A stretch of DNA of 64,000 nt from an uncultured Clostridia bacterium (GTDB taxonomy: Bacteria; Bacillota; Clostridia; Christensenellales; UBA1242): the NCBI GenBank assembly GCA_944349905.1, contig CALVNR010000005.1, positions 17,672-81,671 on the forward strand. The letters run 5' to 3'. The notes under the pieces are model-generated. The model searched no databases, had not been told where the DNA came from, and saw only the letters and a program-made list of their open reading frames with translations. The position numbers were made by a program, and so were the translations under genes. Shown here piece after piece: positions 53,879 to 62,861 of this stretch; within the stretch, counting starts at the first letter, position 1; each line of letters starts with the position of its first letter.

Positions 53879-56800
53879 TTATGCAACAAGCACCCATTCG
53901 TATGTTTGCAATCCTGACGCCGTATTATAACTATCAGTAACTTTTGTGCCTGTTAAATTGTTTACTACGCTTGCAGAAGAGGTATTTAAAGTAATTTCCC
54001 TATAAAGATTGTTGCTTAAATTTCCTTTTCCGCTTAATTGACCATAAAATTGTCCAATTCCTCCACCTGATTTAACGGTTAAAGCAACTTTTGTTATTCT
54101 ATTTTCTGCTACAGAAATCATGTCTGAAATCTGTCCTGCAATTACACCTACATATAGAGATGTTAAATTTGTTAAACTGTTTGACCACATAGAGTTTACT
54201 GTGCAGTTTTGTATTGTAGAACTAGAAGTATTTCCTGCAATAAGACCTAAAGCAAGGGAAGTCTCCAAAGAGTTAGATATATCTGCATTAACTCCTATAA
54301 CAGTTGCATTTTGCAATATTCCTGAAACTCCACCACCATTTTCAACACCATTTAATAAAAGATTGTTTATATAACAACTTGTAACCTTTATTCCATTTGC
54401 GCTGCCAACAAATCCTCCAGCGTTTGCTCCACTTAAATTATTTAGCGATGAATTTGACAATATAATATTTCCACTTTGCATACTGCCAACAATTCCGCCA
54501 ACATTAACTCCACTTAATATGTTTTCAATAGTTTCTGTGTTTCCAAAATCTGAATTTGATGATTTGCCCGCGACAGCACCACCTTCTTGTGCTGTAATTT
54601 GATTCGATCTGACCAAAACATTTACAAAATTGTCTCCTGATGAATTGCCAATAATTCCACCAGCAATATTATTTGATATTAATGAAAGGTTTAAAATTTC
54701 TATATTGTTAAATGAATTACTTTGTCCGTCTGCAACAAGCCCCCCAGCATAATCTCCGCCTGAAATAACTCCGCCTGAAATGACAATATTCTCAAAGGTG
54801 CAGTTTTGTGCATTTCCAACCAATGCGCTTGCCATTGCAGAAGTTGTTTGAATTTTTGGGGAGACTATATTTAAATTTTTAAATGTTGCATTTGTAGCAT
54901 AATTAAAAATACCATAACTATTATTTTGAGATAAAGAAATATTTGAAATTGAGAAGCCATTTCCATCAAAAACTCCTGCAAAAGTAGTTGTGCTGTCAAA
55001 CATCCCTTCCCAGCTTTCTTCGCTTAAATCTATATCTTTCATAAGTCTAAAATAAGTCGTTTCTTGACTTCGTGAAAGGGTGTAACTTTCAATATCTTTT
55101 AATGTTTCTGCATCGAAAACTAAATATGGGTCATTTTCTGTTCCGCTTCCCATTATTACTTCTGTTATTTCTCCAGCATTTGCAACATTTCTTAAAATTG
55201 GATAACTATATTCGCTCATTCCCCAAACTGAAATAAAGTCAAAACCAGCAAAATTAGAAGCAGATAGAAATTGATCTGTTGATAATAAAACTATTTGATT
55301 GGAAGCTTCTCCATTATAAACAGTCCTAAAGTTGTTTATATTCCATACATAATTGTAACTTAAACTGTTTGATTGACTCTTCCCTATAAAAGAACCTAAA
55401 TTGCTAAGACTTATTGAAGAACCAATATTCCCATGCATAAAAGATAATGTTATTGAAGAAAACTCGTCAACATTTCCTGCAAAACCACCTATCGAGCTAT
55501 CAATCGCATTGTTGTAATTTGAAGTTGTATAAGTTGTTGTAAATGAATTTGAAATATTTGAGTTTTCAACGCTGCCAACAAAACCACCAAGATTGTTTTG
55601 CCCGTTCAGATTTCCACTACTATAGCATTCTTCAATATTTGAACCATTAATTACTCTACCTGCAAACCCACCTGCAAAATAACCGTTTTGCTCAAAAGAA
55701 GCAGTAATGTTAACATTTGAATAACTATTTGAAATAGATGACTGATCTAATAAGCCCACTATTCCACCAACTGTTCCTTTGCAAATTATGTATCCATTTT
55801 CAACAAAACAATTTGTAATTATAGAAGAGATTGCCTCTCCTACAAGCACTCCTATATTTTCAGTTGATGATGTGCTTATTTCAAATACAGAAAGGCCCAG
55901 ATTTTTAATTTCTGCGTTGTCTATTGTTTTAAATAAACCAATATTTCCAGAACTTGAATTTATAACGAAATTGTAAATTTCTTTATTGTTTCCGTCAAAT
56001 GAACCTTTAAAATTGTTTATCGCCGTCAATTCTTGTTTTCTCAAATCCAAATCTTTTCCAAGTTTGAAGTATGTATTGTCTCCTTCTCCAGCAAAGTTGT
56101 CTAATCTTACAAATTGCTCATAAGAATTTATTACATACGGATTTTGCTCGCTACCATTTCCACTATCAAACCATTTATTAGAATTTAATGAAACGTTAGA
56201 ATTTGATTGACTTATTTCGAACGAAATTTCTTCAATATTATTTAAAGTATTTACGCTTTGACCATATCTAAATATTTTTGCAGTATATTGTCCGTAAACT
56301 AAATTTGTAAATTCAACACCACCAAATAAACCTGCCGTCTTTGTTTGAACAAGAGCGCCGTCTTTAAACAATTGAACAGTTGCCCCACCATCTGTGTTTA
56401 ATTTAAAAATCCCTTGTGCAGTAACTGTAGAAGAATTTTTGGTTGGAACAGGAATATTCCAAGTTCCGTCCATTTGCCAAATATTATCAAAATCAAATCC
56501 AGCATAACTAGATTGTTGATGCATTTGGGCAGATGAAAGTTCTACGGCTCCAGCAGACTTATCTGATTGCCCACTTAAGCAATAATTGTTCATCCAATTA
56601 TTATTAGCGCCTCTTCCAAAGCTTCTTCTTTTTGAATTAGTAAATCCCCCATCTTTATTTAGAGTTAATATTACATTTGAATAACAGTTTTTTATTATTG
56701 CATTGGCTGATGAATTATAACCTACAAATCCTCCATTTGTATCTAAGTCTGCAGAAATTGTCCAGATGGTTCTCTCAATCCACAATGAACCATAAGCGAA

Positions 56801-59674
56801 AGAATTTTCAATAAATGCATCATTCCTTGTTTCTCCCACAAAACCACCTATATGAGTCCATCCCCAAATTAAAACATTGTTCTCTCCTCCGCTAATGTTT
56901 TCGTTGACTGCATAACAACAATTAATTTGACCGCCATTCATTAACCCGATAAAACCGCCATTTGGAGTCCCCGCATCATTTCCATCACATTTAGCATTAC
57001 TATTAATTACGGCGCAATTTTCTATAATACCCCCAATTTGAGAATTTAAATTAGTTAAGCAACCTACAAAGCCTCCTACATAATTTGTCCCCTCTATAAT
57101 ACAATTAAGAACATTAACTCTTCTAATAATACTACCTATGTTCACTGCACCTGCTAGAGCCCCGCTATTACCAGAGTCGTTTGTATTTCTAAAATTAGAG
57201 TCTAGTAGAACAAAATCCAAAATTTTAGCATTACCCTCTATGGTTGAGAATAGTCCTAAGTTATCAAAACTTCCACTTGTAAAGTTTACATTTGAAATTG
57301 TATGCCCTGCACCATTAAATTCGCCACTAAAAGAATCTTTTTGGATATATGTATAACCATTGCAATCAATGTCGCTAGCAAGAATATATTTCCCATCACC
57401 AGAATAATAAATTGAATTATATGCATTTGTAGCAACCCCGATGAACATTTCAGGATTTTCCACAATATTGTAGCCATCGACAGTCATTTTCATTGCCCTT
57501 GAGTGTGTTTTTTCTGCATAGTTACCAATTATTTGAATAAATTGATAGTTGTTGCCATCTTCACAAACACGGCTTCTATCTATCATCCAGATCTGTCCTT
57601 GAGAATTAAAAATATCTAAAATATTTTGCCCATTGTATTGAGTTACGCCTGCAAGCTGATTTACATTTATTGTGCTATATCCTGTTCCCTGTGCGGAACC
57701 ACTTGTAGACAATCCCTCAACATAAAAAACATTGTTTAAGTTGCCAGATATAACCCCAGAAATTCCAAAATCAGCCTTGCCAAGATTGAAAGTAAAACTT
57801 GTTGAACCTGAATCATTACATGAAATTCCACAAGCCCAGTAAACATTGCCTCCTGCAGAAAGTGTAGCTTCTATATCTCCATAATTAAAACAATGATTAA
57901 TTTGATTGGCAGTCACACATGTTATTCCTCCGGCTTGCCCGCCTTTAATGTATCCTGCATTGTAACATTTTTCAATAACCCCATTGTTGTTGGCTGATAT
58001 CCCGCCTACAAATGAAGTCGCTGTCGTAGGCCCAACTTCACCATTATAATAAACCTCAATCTTTCCCAAATTAGCCGATAAGGAAATTGTTCCATTGTTA
58101 GAAGAAACCAAACCTCCTATGTTAGAAGAACTGCTAGCGAACTGACTTTCAAGCAAACGGAAATCAATATCGCTGTAATTATCACAATTAATAATTTTAC
58201 CATTATTTGCTGCGACGATCGTGCCTAAATCAAAATTCATAGTTGTGGTCAATACATATTCATTATTTCTAAAACTTATGTTTTCGATATTACCACCGTT
58301 GCCGAGTTCAATGATAAACCCAACTTTTGTCAAACCTGAATTTATTTTAAAATCGCTAATTTTTAACCTTTTAGCACTTTTACTTTCTCCAACATAAGAA
58401 CCATTGAATGCTTGAACTGTAGAATTTATATAGCCTATTGGATCAAAATTACCTTCGGCATTGCCATTTGTATCAACGCCTATAAAGGAAATATCTGTAT
58501 TTTGCATATAAAAATCACTTAAACCAAAATTTAAAGTTTTATTACTATTAATAGAAAAAGTTTTTCCAATTAATGACAATGCCTGTGGCGAAGAAATTAT
58601 ATAAGGATCGTTTGCAGTTCCTTCTCCGTCTATCCTTAAAGATTGATCATGAGGATTAAGCCAAATTTGTGGATTAAGATAAGAAGAAGAAAAGTCATAG
58701 TAAAAAGCAGGCATTTCCGTCGCTGTTGAGTTGATAAACTCATTAACATAATAATTTTGTCCATTTACACTTATTTTTTGCTGTCCTTTTATTTGTTCTT
58801 CGGTTGCTAAAACAATTTGCGTTGTGTCATTAGCCCCGCTTTTTACTCCGACTGAAACATTATTTAAATAAACAGCATTTTCAACAGTGCCGTTGTTTTG
58901 GTAAGCAATACCTGCTCCGCTTGATGTTATATTACCTGAATTATAAACTCGAGAGATTATCCCATTGTTTATACTAGCAATGCCAGCAGACAAACTGCCT
59001 AACACTTGCCCGTTGTTATAACAATCCTCAATTATTCCATCATTTTGTCCTACAAGCCCTGCAGAATTAGAACCATTTACCACGCTGTCATTAAAACAAT
59101 ATTTAATTTCTCCAGCACTTGTTCCTGCAATAGCCCCAACTATATTTTTCCCTTTAATCTCAGTGCTAGAAATAGAGAGATTGTAAACTTTTCCACTTTC
59201 ACTTATATATGAAAACAATCCCACACTGCTTTCTGAAGAGTCAATATACATTCCTGAGATAGTGTAACCATTCCCATCATACATTCCCGCAAGTGGGTTT
59301 GTTTGTGAACCTATTGCCTCAAAATTACCACTCATTGCATTGTTAAAGTCAAACAAAGATAAATTTATATCATTTACTTGCAAAAAGTTATTTGGTTTTG
59401 ATAAATCAAAATCTCCATTTTCATCTTTTTGATATAGAAAATAACGCACATAATTTAAATCTTCTGCATTTGAAACAAGATAAGGATTGCTCTCTGAGCC
59501 ATCTCCGCCAGAAAAAGGGACTCCATTTATTGTTACATTTGACCCTACATTAGCGCTTTGTTTTAAAAGAGCAGAAACTTGCAATAACAAACCCAGCCCG
59601 GCAAAACACATAACTGCCGAAACTATAAGCCAAACTATCAAAAATATTAAACTTTTTTTAGTTTGCAATTGCAT
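53879..59674 (-). CDS. Giant exported GLUG-like beta-helix protein (1931 aa)
   Basis: The ATG at 59674 is preferred (GGAGG three bases upstream); a slightly longer frame has no SD site. A signal region LIFLIVWLIVSAVMCFAGLGL is followed by a junction VSALLKQSANVGSNVTI that resembles those of the two neighbouring TasA-like proteins. The mature protein contains four 'DPY' modules near residues 50, 350, 1171 and 1506 (pattern GxGxExxPYxV/I). It also has dozens of short repeats of the GLUG type (GGISANNNGVIEKCYNAGYIKGG, GGFVGSVENSNIS), as in beta-helical surface proteins. No membrane anchor is seen at the C-terminus. It probably forms an extracellular rod; partner SipW lies downstream at 61238. 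Confidence 0.78.
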   Translation of the reverse strand: MQLQTKKSLIFLIVWLIVSAVMCFAGLGLLLQVSALLKQSANVGSNVTINGVPFSGGDGSESNPYLVSNAEDLNYVRYFLYQKDENGDFDLSKPNNFLQVNDINLSLFDFNNAMSGNFEAIGSQTNPLAGMYDGNGYTISGMYIDSSESSVGLFSYISESGKVYNLSISSTEIKGKNIVGAIAGTSAGEIKYCFNDSVVNGSNSAGLVGQNDGIIEDCYNNGQVLGSLSAGIASINNGIISRVYNSGNITSSGAGIAYQNNGTVENAVYLNNVSVGVKSGANDTTQIVLATEEQIKGQQKISVNGQNYYVNEFINSTATEMPAFYYDFSSSYLNPQIWLNPHDQSLRIDGEGTANDPYIISSPQALSLIGKTFSINSNKTLNFGLSDFYMQNTDISFIGVDTNGNAEGNFDPIGYINSTVQAFNGSYVGESKSAKRLKISDFKINSGLTKVGFIIELGNGGNIENISFRNNEYVLTTTMNFDLGTIVAANNGKIINCDNYSDIDFRLLESQFASSSSNIGGLVSSNNGTISLSANLGKIEVYYNGEVGPTTATSFVGGISANNNGVIEKCYNAGYIKGGQAGGITCVTANQINHCFNYGDIEATLSAGGNVYWACGISCNDSGSTSFTFNLGKADFGISGVISGNLNNVFYVEGLSTSGSAQGTGYSTINVNQLAGVTQYNGQNILDIFNSQGQIWMIDRSRVCEDGNNYQFIQIIGNYAEKTHSRAMKMTVDGYNIVENPEMFIGVATNAYNSIYYSGDGKYILASDIDCNGYTYIQKDSFSGEFNGAGHTISNVNFTSGSFDNLGLFSTIEGNAKILDFVLLDSNFRNTNDSGNSGALAGAVNIGSIIRRVNVLNCIIEGTNYVGGFVGCLTNLNSQIGGIIENCAVINSNAKCDGNDAGTPNGGFIGLMNGGQINCCYAVNENISGGENNVLIWGWTHIGGFVGETRNDAFIENSFAYGSLWIERTIWTISADLDTNGGFVGYNSSANAIIKNCYSNVILTLNKDGGFTNSKRRSFGRGANNNWMNNYCLSGQSDKSAGAVELSSAQMHQQSSYAGFDFDNIWQMDGTWNIPVPTKNSSTVTAQGIFKLNTDGGATVQLFKDGALVQTKTAGLFGGVEFTNLVYGQYTAKIFRYGQSVNTLNNIEEISFEISQSNSNVSLNSNKWFDSGNGSEQNPYVINSYEQFVRLDNFAGEGDNTYFKLGKDLDLRKQELTAINNFKGSFDGNNKEIYNFVINSSSGNIGLFKTIDNAEIKNLGLSVFEISTSSTENIGVLVGEAISSIITNCFVENGYIICKGTVGGIVGLLDQSSISNSYSNVNITASFEQNGYFAGGFAGRVINGSNIEECYSSGNLNGQNNLGGFVGSVENSNISNSFTTTYTTSNYNNAIDSSIGGFAGNVDEFSSITLSFMHGNIGSSISLSNLGSFIGKSQSNSLSYNYVWNINNFRTVYNGEASNQIVLLSTDQFLSASNFAGFDFISVWGMSEYSYPILRNVANAGEITEVIMGSGTENDPYLVFDAETLKDIESYTLSRSQETTYFRLMKDIDLSEESWEGMFDSTTTFAGVFDGNGFSISNISLSQNNSYGIFNYATNATFKNLNIVSPKIQTTSAMASALVGNAQNCTFENIVISGGVISGGDYAGGLVADGQSNSFNNIEILNLSLISNNIAGGIIGNSSGDNFVNVLVRSNQITAQEGGAVAGKSSNSDFGNTETIENILSGVNVGGIVGSMQSGNIILSNSSLNNLSGANAGGFVGSANGIKVTSCYINNLLLNGVENGGGVSGILQNATVIGVNADISNSLETSLALGLIAGNTSSSTIQNCTVNSMWSNSLTNLTSLYVGVIAGQISDMISVAENRITKVALTVKSGGGIGQFYGQLSGKGNLSNNLYREITLNTSSASVVNNLTGTKVTDSYNTASGLQTYEWVLVA

Positions 59675-60296
59675 TAACCTCCACTGACAGATAAAAGTCA
59701 TGAGCTTTAGTATCTATAAGTTGATCAAACTCAATTCCATCTTTTATTGTGATAACTAAATATTTAGAAATACTTTCACCTGTTGAAAGAGTTCCAAAAT
59801 TGTCGCATTCACTTAAAGAAAAATTTAAACTTTGATTTTCCAAATATTTATATTCCATTTGTGATGAAATAATAAATTGCTCACTTAAATTATTTAGTAA
59901 ATTGAAAGAGTAACTTATATCAACTGTAGATTGATTTTCAATTTCAATTTTTAATAAAAAATATCTATAACTATTTATTCCTCCAAAAACTGGTTGATTT
60001 AAAAAATTTCCTTCCTTAAAATCTTCATCTCGATTCTTCTCAAAAACCAAGGTCATGCTTGGTTCATCGGCTAGTTGTTGATAAGTAGTATTATCATTGG
60101 GACCTAAATACTCATAAATTTTTACAATTGATTTAGCTTGCCCTTTGTCAGTCACGATGATTTGATTATTAATTTGCAATGTTTGTGTAAGTAAAGAATA
60201 AACTACAACACCAAAAAAACATGCCATAATTGTCAAAGAAATAGCAAGTGCAGTAATTTTTAATTTTAAATTTTTAACACCAGTCCTATTTTCCAT
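59658..60296 (-). CDS. SipW-class exported protein, TasA-like paralogue 1 (212 aa)
   Basis: The product has a short basic start (ENRTGVKNLKLK), a hydrophobic segment (ITALAISLTIMACFFGVVVY) and the junction SLLTQTLQINNQIIVTDKG. It continues with beta-rich exported sequence (ISYSFNLLNNLSEQF, ISKYLVITIKDG). The stretch LTQTLxINNxI....GQxKxxVxxxEYL is shared with the 221-aa protein encoded at 60487, so they are paralogues. Such signal-junction patterns are typical of substrates of SipW-type signal peptidases (TasA/camelysin-like). It has a consensus promoter whose start lies only 7 nt from the ATG, with no SD site. It overlaps the giant gene's start by 17 nt. Confidence 0.72.
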   Translation of the reverse strand: MENRTGVKNLKLKITALAISLTIMACFFGVVVYSLLTQTLQINNQIIVTDKGQAKSIVKIYEYLGPNDNTTYQQLADEPSMTLVFEKNRDEDFKEGNFLNQPVFGGINSYRYFLLKIEIENQSTVDISYSFNLLNNLSEQFIISSQMEYKYLENQSLNFSLSECDNFGTLSTGESISKYLVITIKDGIEFDQLIDTKAHDFYLSVEVNAIAN

Positions 60297-60309
60297 AATT
60301 CTAATGATT

Positions 60310-60338
60310 ATTATATATAATTATTAAGTATTTATCAA
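60310..60338 (-). promoter_or_regulatory. Promoter of TasA-like paralogue 1
   Basis: TTGATA (60333-60338) and TATAAT (60310-60315) on the minus strand are 17 nt apart. The predicted start near 60303 leaves a 5' leader of only about 7 nt. Confidence 0.75.
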
Positions 60339-60436
60339 CTTTTTTGAAAAAAATTTGATAAAAAAATTAAAATATTGTTATAAAGTATGCATAAAATAAA
60401 AAATTTGAAAAATAATAAAAAAGTATAAAATTTGTT

Positions 60437-60464
60437 TTGAAAAATAAACTTTGTATGCTATATT
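60437..60464 (+). promoter_or_regulatory. Promoter of TasA-like paralogue 2
   Basis: TTGAAA (60437-60442), a 16-nt spacer and an extended -10 TGCTATATT (60456-60464) precede AAAGGAG and the ATG at 60487. Confidence 0.7.
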
Positions 60465-60486
60465 TATCAAAGAAAAGGAGAAAAAA

Positions 60487-61152
60487 ATGGATAAAGAAAA
60501 ACAAAAATCAATGAAAGTTAAAATCATGTCACTTGTTGCCAGCATAGTTATATGTTTCTTGTTGATTGGTGTTTCAGTTTATGCTGCTTTAACTCAAACA
60601 TTAACAATTAACAACAACATCACTATCACAACATCAGGACAAACAAAGGTTGCTGTTACAGTTTCTGAATACTTAAACAAAGCAAAGACTGCTGTTTCAG
60701 ACTCACCTGCATCAATATCTGATTGGGTTCAACTAATTAATAAAGCAGATTCAACAAACAGTGTTTCTATGAATAATGACACAGAAGTTGGTGGAGAAAT
60801 TAAAAATAAATTAAGTCCCATCAATTTTGATTTGCAAACAGGCGTAAACTACTATGCTTACAAATTCACATTCACTGACAACTCTGATTTAGGCGATAGC
60901 TTAAAAAGCTATGCTCACATTACTGCAACAGAAGTTTCAAACAGTCAACTTGATATTTATTATGGAGAAACTTTAATGGCTGGTATGACAAAAGCAAGTA
61001 GCACTGCTATTAACGACATTACAATTGAGCTAGAAAATGGCACTGGAAAAGATTTCTACATCATTGTAGCTTCAAATGCTGCTCTTAAAGATTTGGAAGA
61101 AATGGCTTCAACTCCATTTAACATTACAATTACTATTGACCAAGAAGCATAA
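60487..61152 (+). CDS. SipW-class exported protein, TasA-like paralogue 2 (221 aa)
   Basis: The ATG at 60487 follows AAAGGAG. The product has a basic start, a hydrophobic segment (IMSLVASIVICFLLIGVSVY) and the junction AALTQTLTINNNITITTSG. After that comes about 170 residues of Thr/Ser/Asn-rich beta-strand sequence with no Cys. Its N-terminal junction matches that of the 212-aa neighbour almost position by position, so the two form a paralogous pair. The signal peptide ends VYA, which suits cleavage by the SipW-type enzyme encoded 86 nt downstream. A fibre-forming matrix protein is a reasonable inference. Confidence 0.78.
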   Translation: MDKEKQKSMKVKIMSLVASIVICFLLIGVSVYAALTQTLTINNNITITTSGQTKVAVTVSEYLNKAKTAVSDSPASISDWVQLINKADSTNSVSMNNDTEVGGEIKNKLSPINFDLQTGVNYYAYKFTFTDNSDLGDSLKSYAHITATEVSNSQLDIYYGETLMAGMTKASSTAINDITIELENGTGKDFYIIVASNAALKDLEEMASTPFNITITIDQEA

Positions 61153-61176
61153 TAAAACAAAAATATTTTAAAAATA

Positions 61177-61201
61177 AAAGGCTATTAAATAGCCTTTTTT
61201 T
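61177..61201 (+). terminator. Terminator of TasA-like paralogue 2
   Basis: An AAAAGGCTATT/ATAGCCTTTT stem with a tiny loop and T run separates the gene from sipW. Confidence 0.8.
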
Positions 61202-61225
61202 CTTTGTAAAAACTTCTTAATTGAT

Positions 61226-61231
61226 TATAAT
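61226..61231 (+). promoter_or_regulatory. -10 box of sipW, leaderless arrangement
   Basis: TATAAT ends six bases before the ATG at 61238. TTTGTA at 17-nt spacing may be the -35. No SD site is present. Confidence 0.6.
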
Positions 61232-61237
61232 AAAACT

Positions 61238-61975
61238 ATGAGTAATATAGAAACAAAAATAAAAGCACAGAGAGTCACAAAAATATTAAATATAATTTTT
61301 AATATTATTTTTGTTCCATTTATCATATTTGCATCAATATTTACTCTTTCAGTTGTATTTTCAAAAATCAACACTGGTGTGCCTTCTGTTTTTGGATATA
61401 CTCAAATCCAAGTTGTTTCAGGTTCAATGGTAAGTGCAGGTTTTAATGTTGGTGACAAATGTTTTGTTAAATCTACAAATCCTGACGAATTGCAAAAAGG
61501 AGATTATATTGCGTTTTTTCAATTTGCTGATCCTGACTGCTCTTCTCATGCGCAGGTTACCATCAAAAACAGACCTGATGCAAAACCTGATACCTCTAGA
61601 ATAGTTTTCCATGAAATAATAGATATTACAACAGATATGAATGGTGAGAAATGGTTTACAACAAAAGGACCTGACAATGCAGAACCTGATGCTATTGAAA
61701 TACATGAGAGATATGTTGTAGGAAGGTATGTTGAAGAAGAGAACTTTTGGACTAAGTTAATAACTTTCATAACTTCTACTTGGGGCGTTGTTGTACTAGT
61801 AGTTCTTCCTTGCACATTAATTATAGGTGTAGACACATATCAGTTGATTGTAACATCTTATGAATATTCCACAATGAAAAAAGAAACAACTGAGGAAAGC
61901 ATTTTAAACAATATGGTTGAAGAAAACATAACAACAGCAAAAAAACGGGAAAAGAAAACAAAAAAGCAAAACTAG
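61238..61975 (+). CDS. sipW: SipW-type (ER-like) signal peptidase I
   Basis: Signal peptidases of this group cut selected exported proteins such as TasA. The 245-aa product has an N-terminal TM (about residues 17-41) and QVVSGSMVSAGFNVGD with catalytic Ser63. IVFHEI carries His125 in the place of Lys, as in SipW/archaeal/ER-type enzymes, and WFTTKGPDNAEPD forms the conserved acidic box. A C-terminal TM (WGVVVLVVLPCTLIIGV) is followed by a Lys-rich tail. Length and dyad fit SipW. Located beside two SipW-class substrates. No SD site; probably leaderless. Confidence 0.9.
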   Translation: MSNIETKIKAQRVTKILNIIFNIIFVPFIIFASIFTLSVVFSKINTGVPSVFGYTQIQVVSGSMVSAGFNVGDKCFVKSTNPDELQKGDYIAFFQFADPDCSSHAQVTIKNRPDAKPDTSRIVFHEIIDITTDMNGEKWFTTKGPDNAEPDAIEIHERYVVGRYVEEENFWTKLITFITSTWGVVVLVVLPCTLIIGVDTYQLIVTSYEYSTMKKETTEESILNNMVEENITTAKKREKKTKKQN

Positions 61976-61991
61976 AAATGTTTTGCTTTTT
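61961..61991. terminator. Bidirectional terminator between sipW and the ADP-ribosylglycohydrolase gene
   Basis: An AAAAAGCAAAAC/GTTTTGCTTTTT stem with a 7-nt loop overlaps the sipW stop and lies 6 bases from the stop of the convergent gene. Confidence 0.85.
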
Positions 61992-61996
61992 ATTTT

Positions 61997-62794
61997 TTAA
62001 TTTTTCACTTCATCAATATTTTTATCAATCTCACTATAACATCTATTCAAAATGTCAACAAACTCAACCGGAAGTTTCTGTAATGCTTGCTCTTTTAACT
62101 TTTCATCAATACCATACATCGCCTCCGCCATACTTCCAACAATACAAGCATTTGTATCAGTATCACCTCCAAAAGAGATTGCTTTTTTTATACTATCTTC
62201 AAAACTTTTTGCTTTAAATAATGAAAATAAACATAAATCTATAGTTGTAGCACATGTATAATTAAACTTTTTAACAACAGGCTTTTTTATTTTTAAATTT
62301 AATTTTGTTACAATTTCTTTTTTAGTTAATCCTTGTCTTGCATAAAAAATTATTGATGCGACTATTTGTGCACATTTTATTGCTTCTTCTGAATTATGTG
62401 AAGGTATAGTTGCAAGATATGCATTGTTTAAAACTTCTTTTTCTGAATTAAAAAGATAACCAACAGGAGAAATTCTCATCATTGCACCATTTTCAGAGCT
62501 GTATCCTTCAAAATTACCTTTTGCCCACTTCAAAAAACTGGGAGAAAACATTTTTTCAAAATATGGCTTCAAGTTGCTTGTCAAATTCTCATAATTTAAA
62601 GCGTACTCTTTCAATTTTTCTTCATATTTACAATTATTTAAAATTGCATCTGCAATAGCAATAGTCAATATTGTATCATCACTAAAAAAAGAATTATTTT
62701 CAATAATATTTTTTATTTTAATTTTTTTTACAAATTTTGTCTGATTAAATTCATATATTGAACCAGCCAAATCCCCAATAATAGCTCCTAACAT
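61997..62794 (-). CDS. ADP-ribosylglycohydrolase (DraG family)
   Basis: Members of this family hydrolyse ADP-ribose from proteins or small molecules with two Mg2+ ions. The 265-aa product has the metal ligands in SDDT (Ser38-Thr41) near the start and GGDTDTNACIVG (residues 209-220) near the end, plus the family opening GAIIGDLAGSIYEF. All key acidic residues are present and the length is normal. Substrate unknown. The ATG follows GGGGG. It is convergent with sipW. Confidence 0.92.
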   Translation of the reverse strand: MLGAIIGDLAGSIYEFNQTKFVKKIKIKNIIENNSFFSDDTILTIAIADAILNNCKYEEKLKEYALNYENLTSNLKPYFEKMFSPSFLKWAKGNFEGYSSENGAMMRISPVGYLFNSEKEVLNNAYLATIPSHNSEEAIKCAQIVASIIFYARQGLTKKEIVTKLNLKIKKPVVKKFNYTCATTIDLCLFSLFKAKSFEDSIKKAISFGGDTDTNACIVGSMAEAMYGIDEKLKEQALQKLPVEFVDILNRCYSEIDKNIDEVKN

Positions 62795-62861
62795 TTTTTC
62801 CCCCTATGATTTAATTGCTTACGATCAGAAAATCTTATATCTATTCATCAAAACATTTGTC

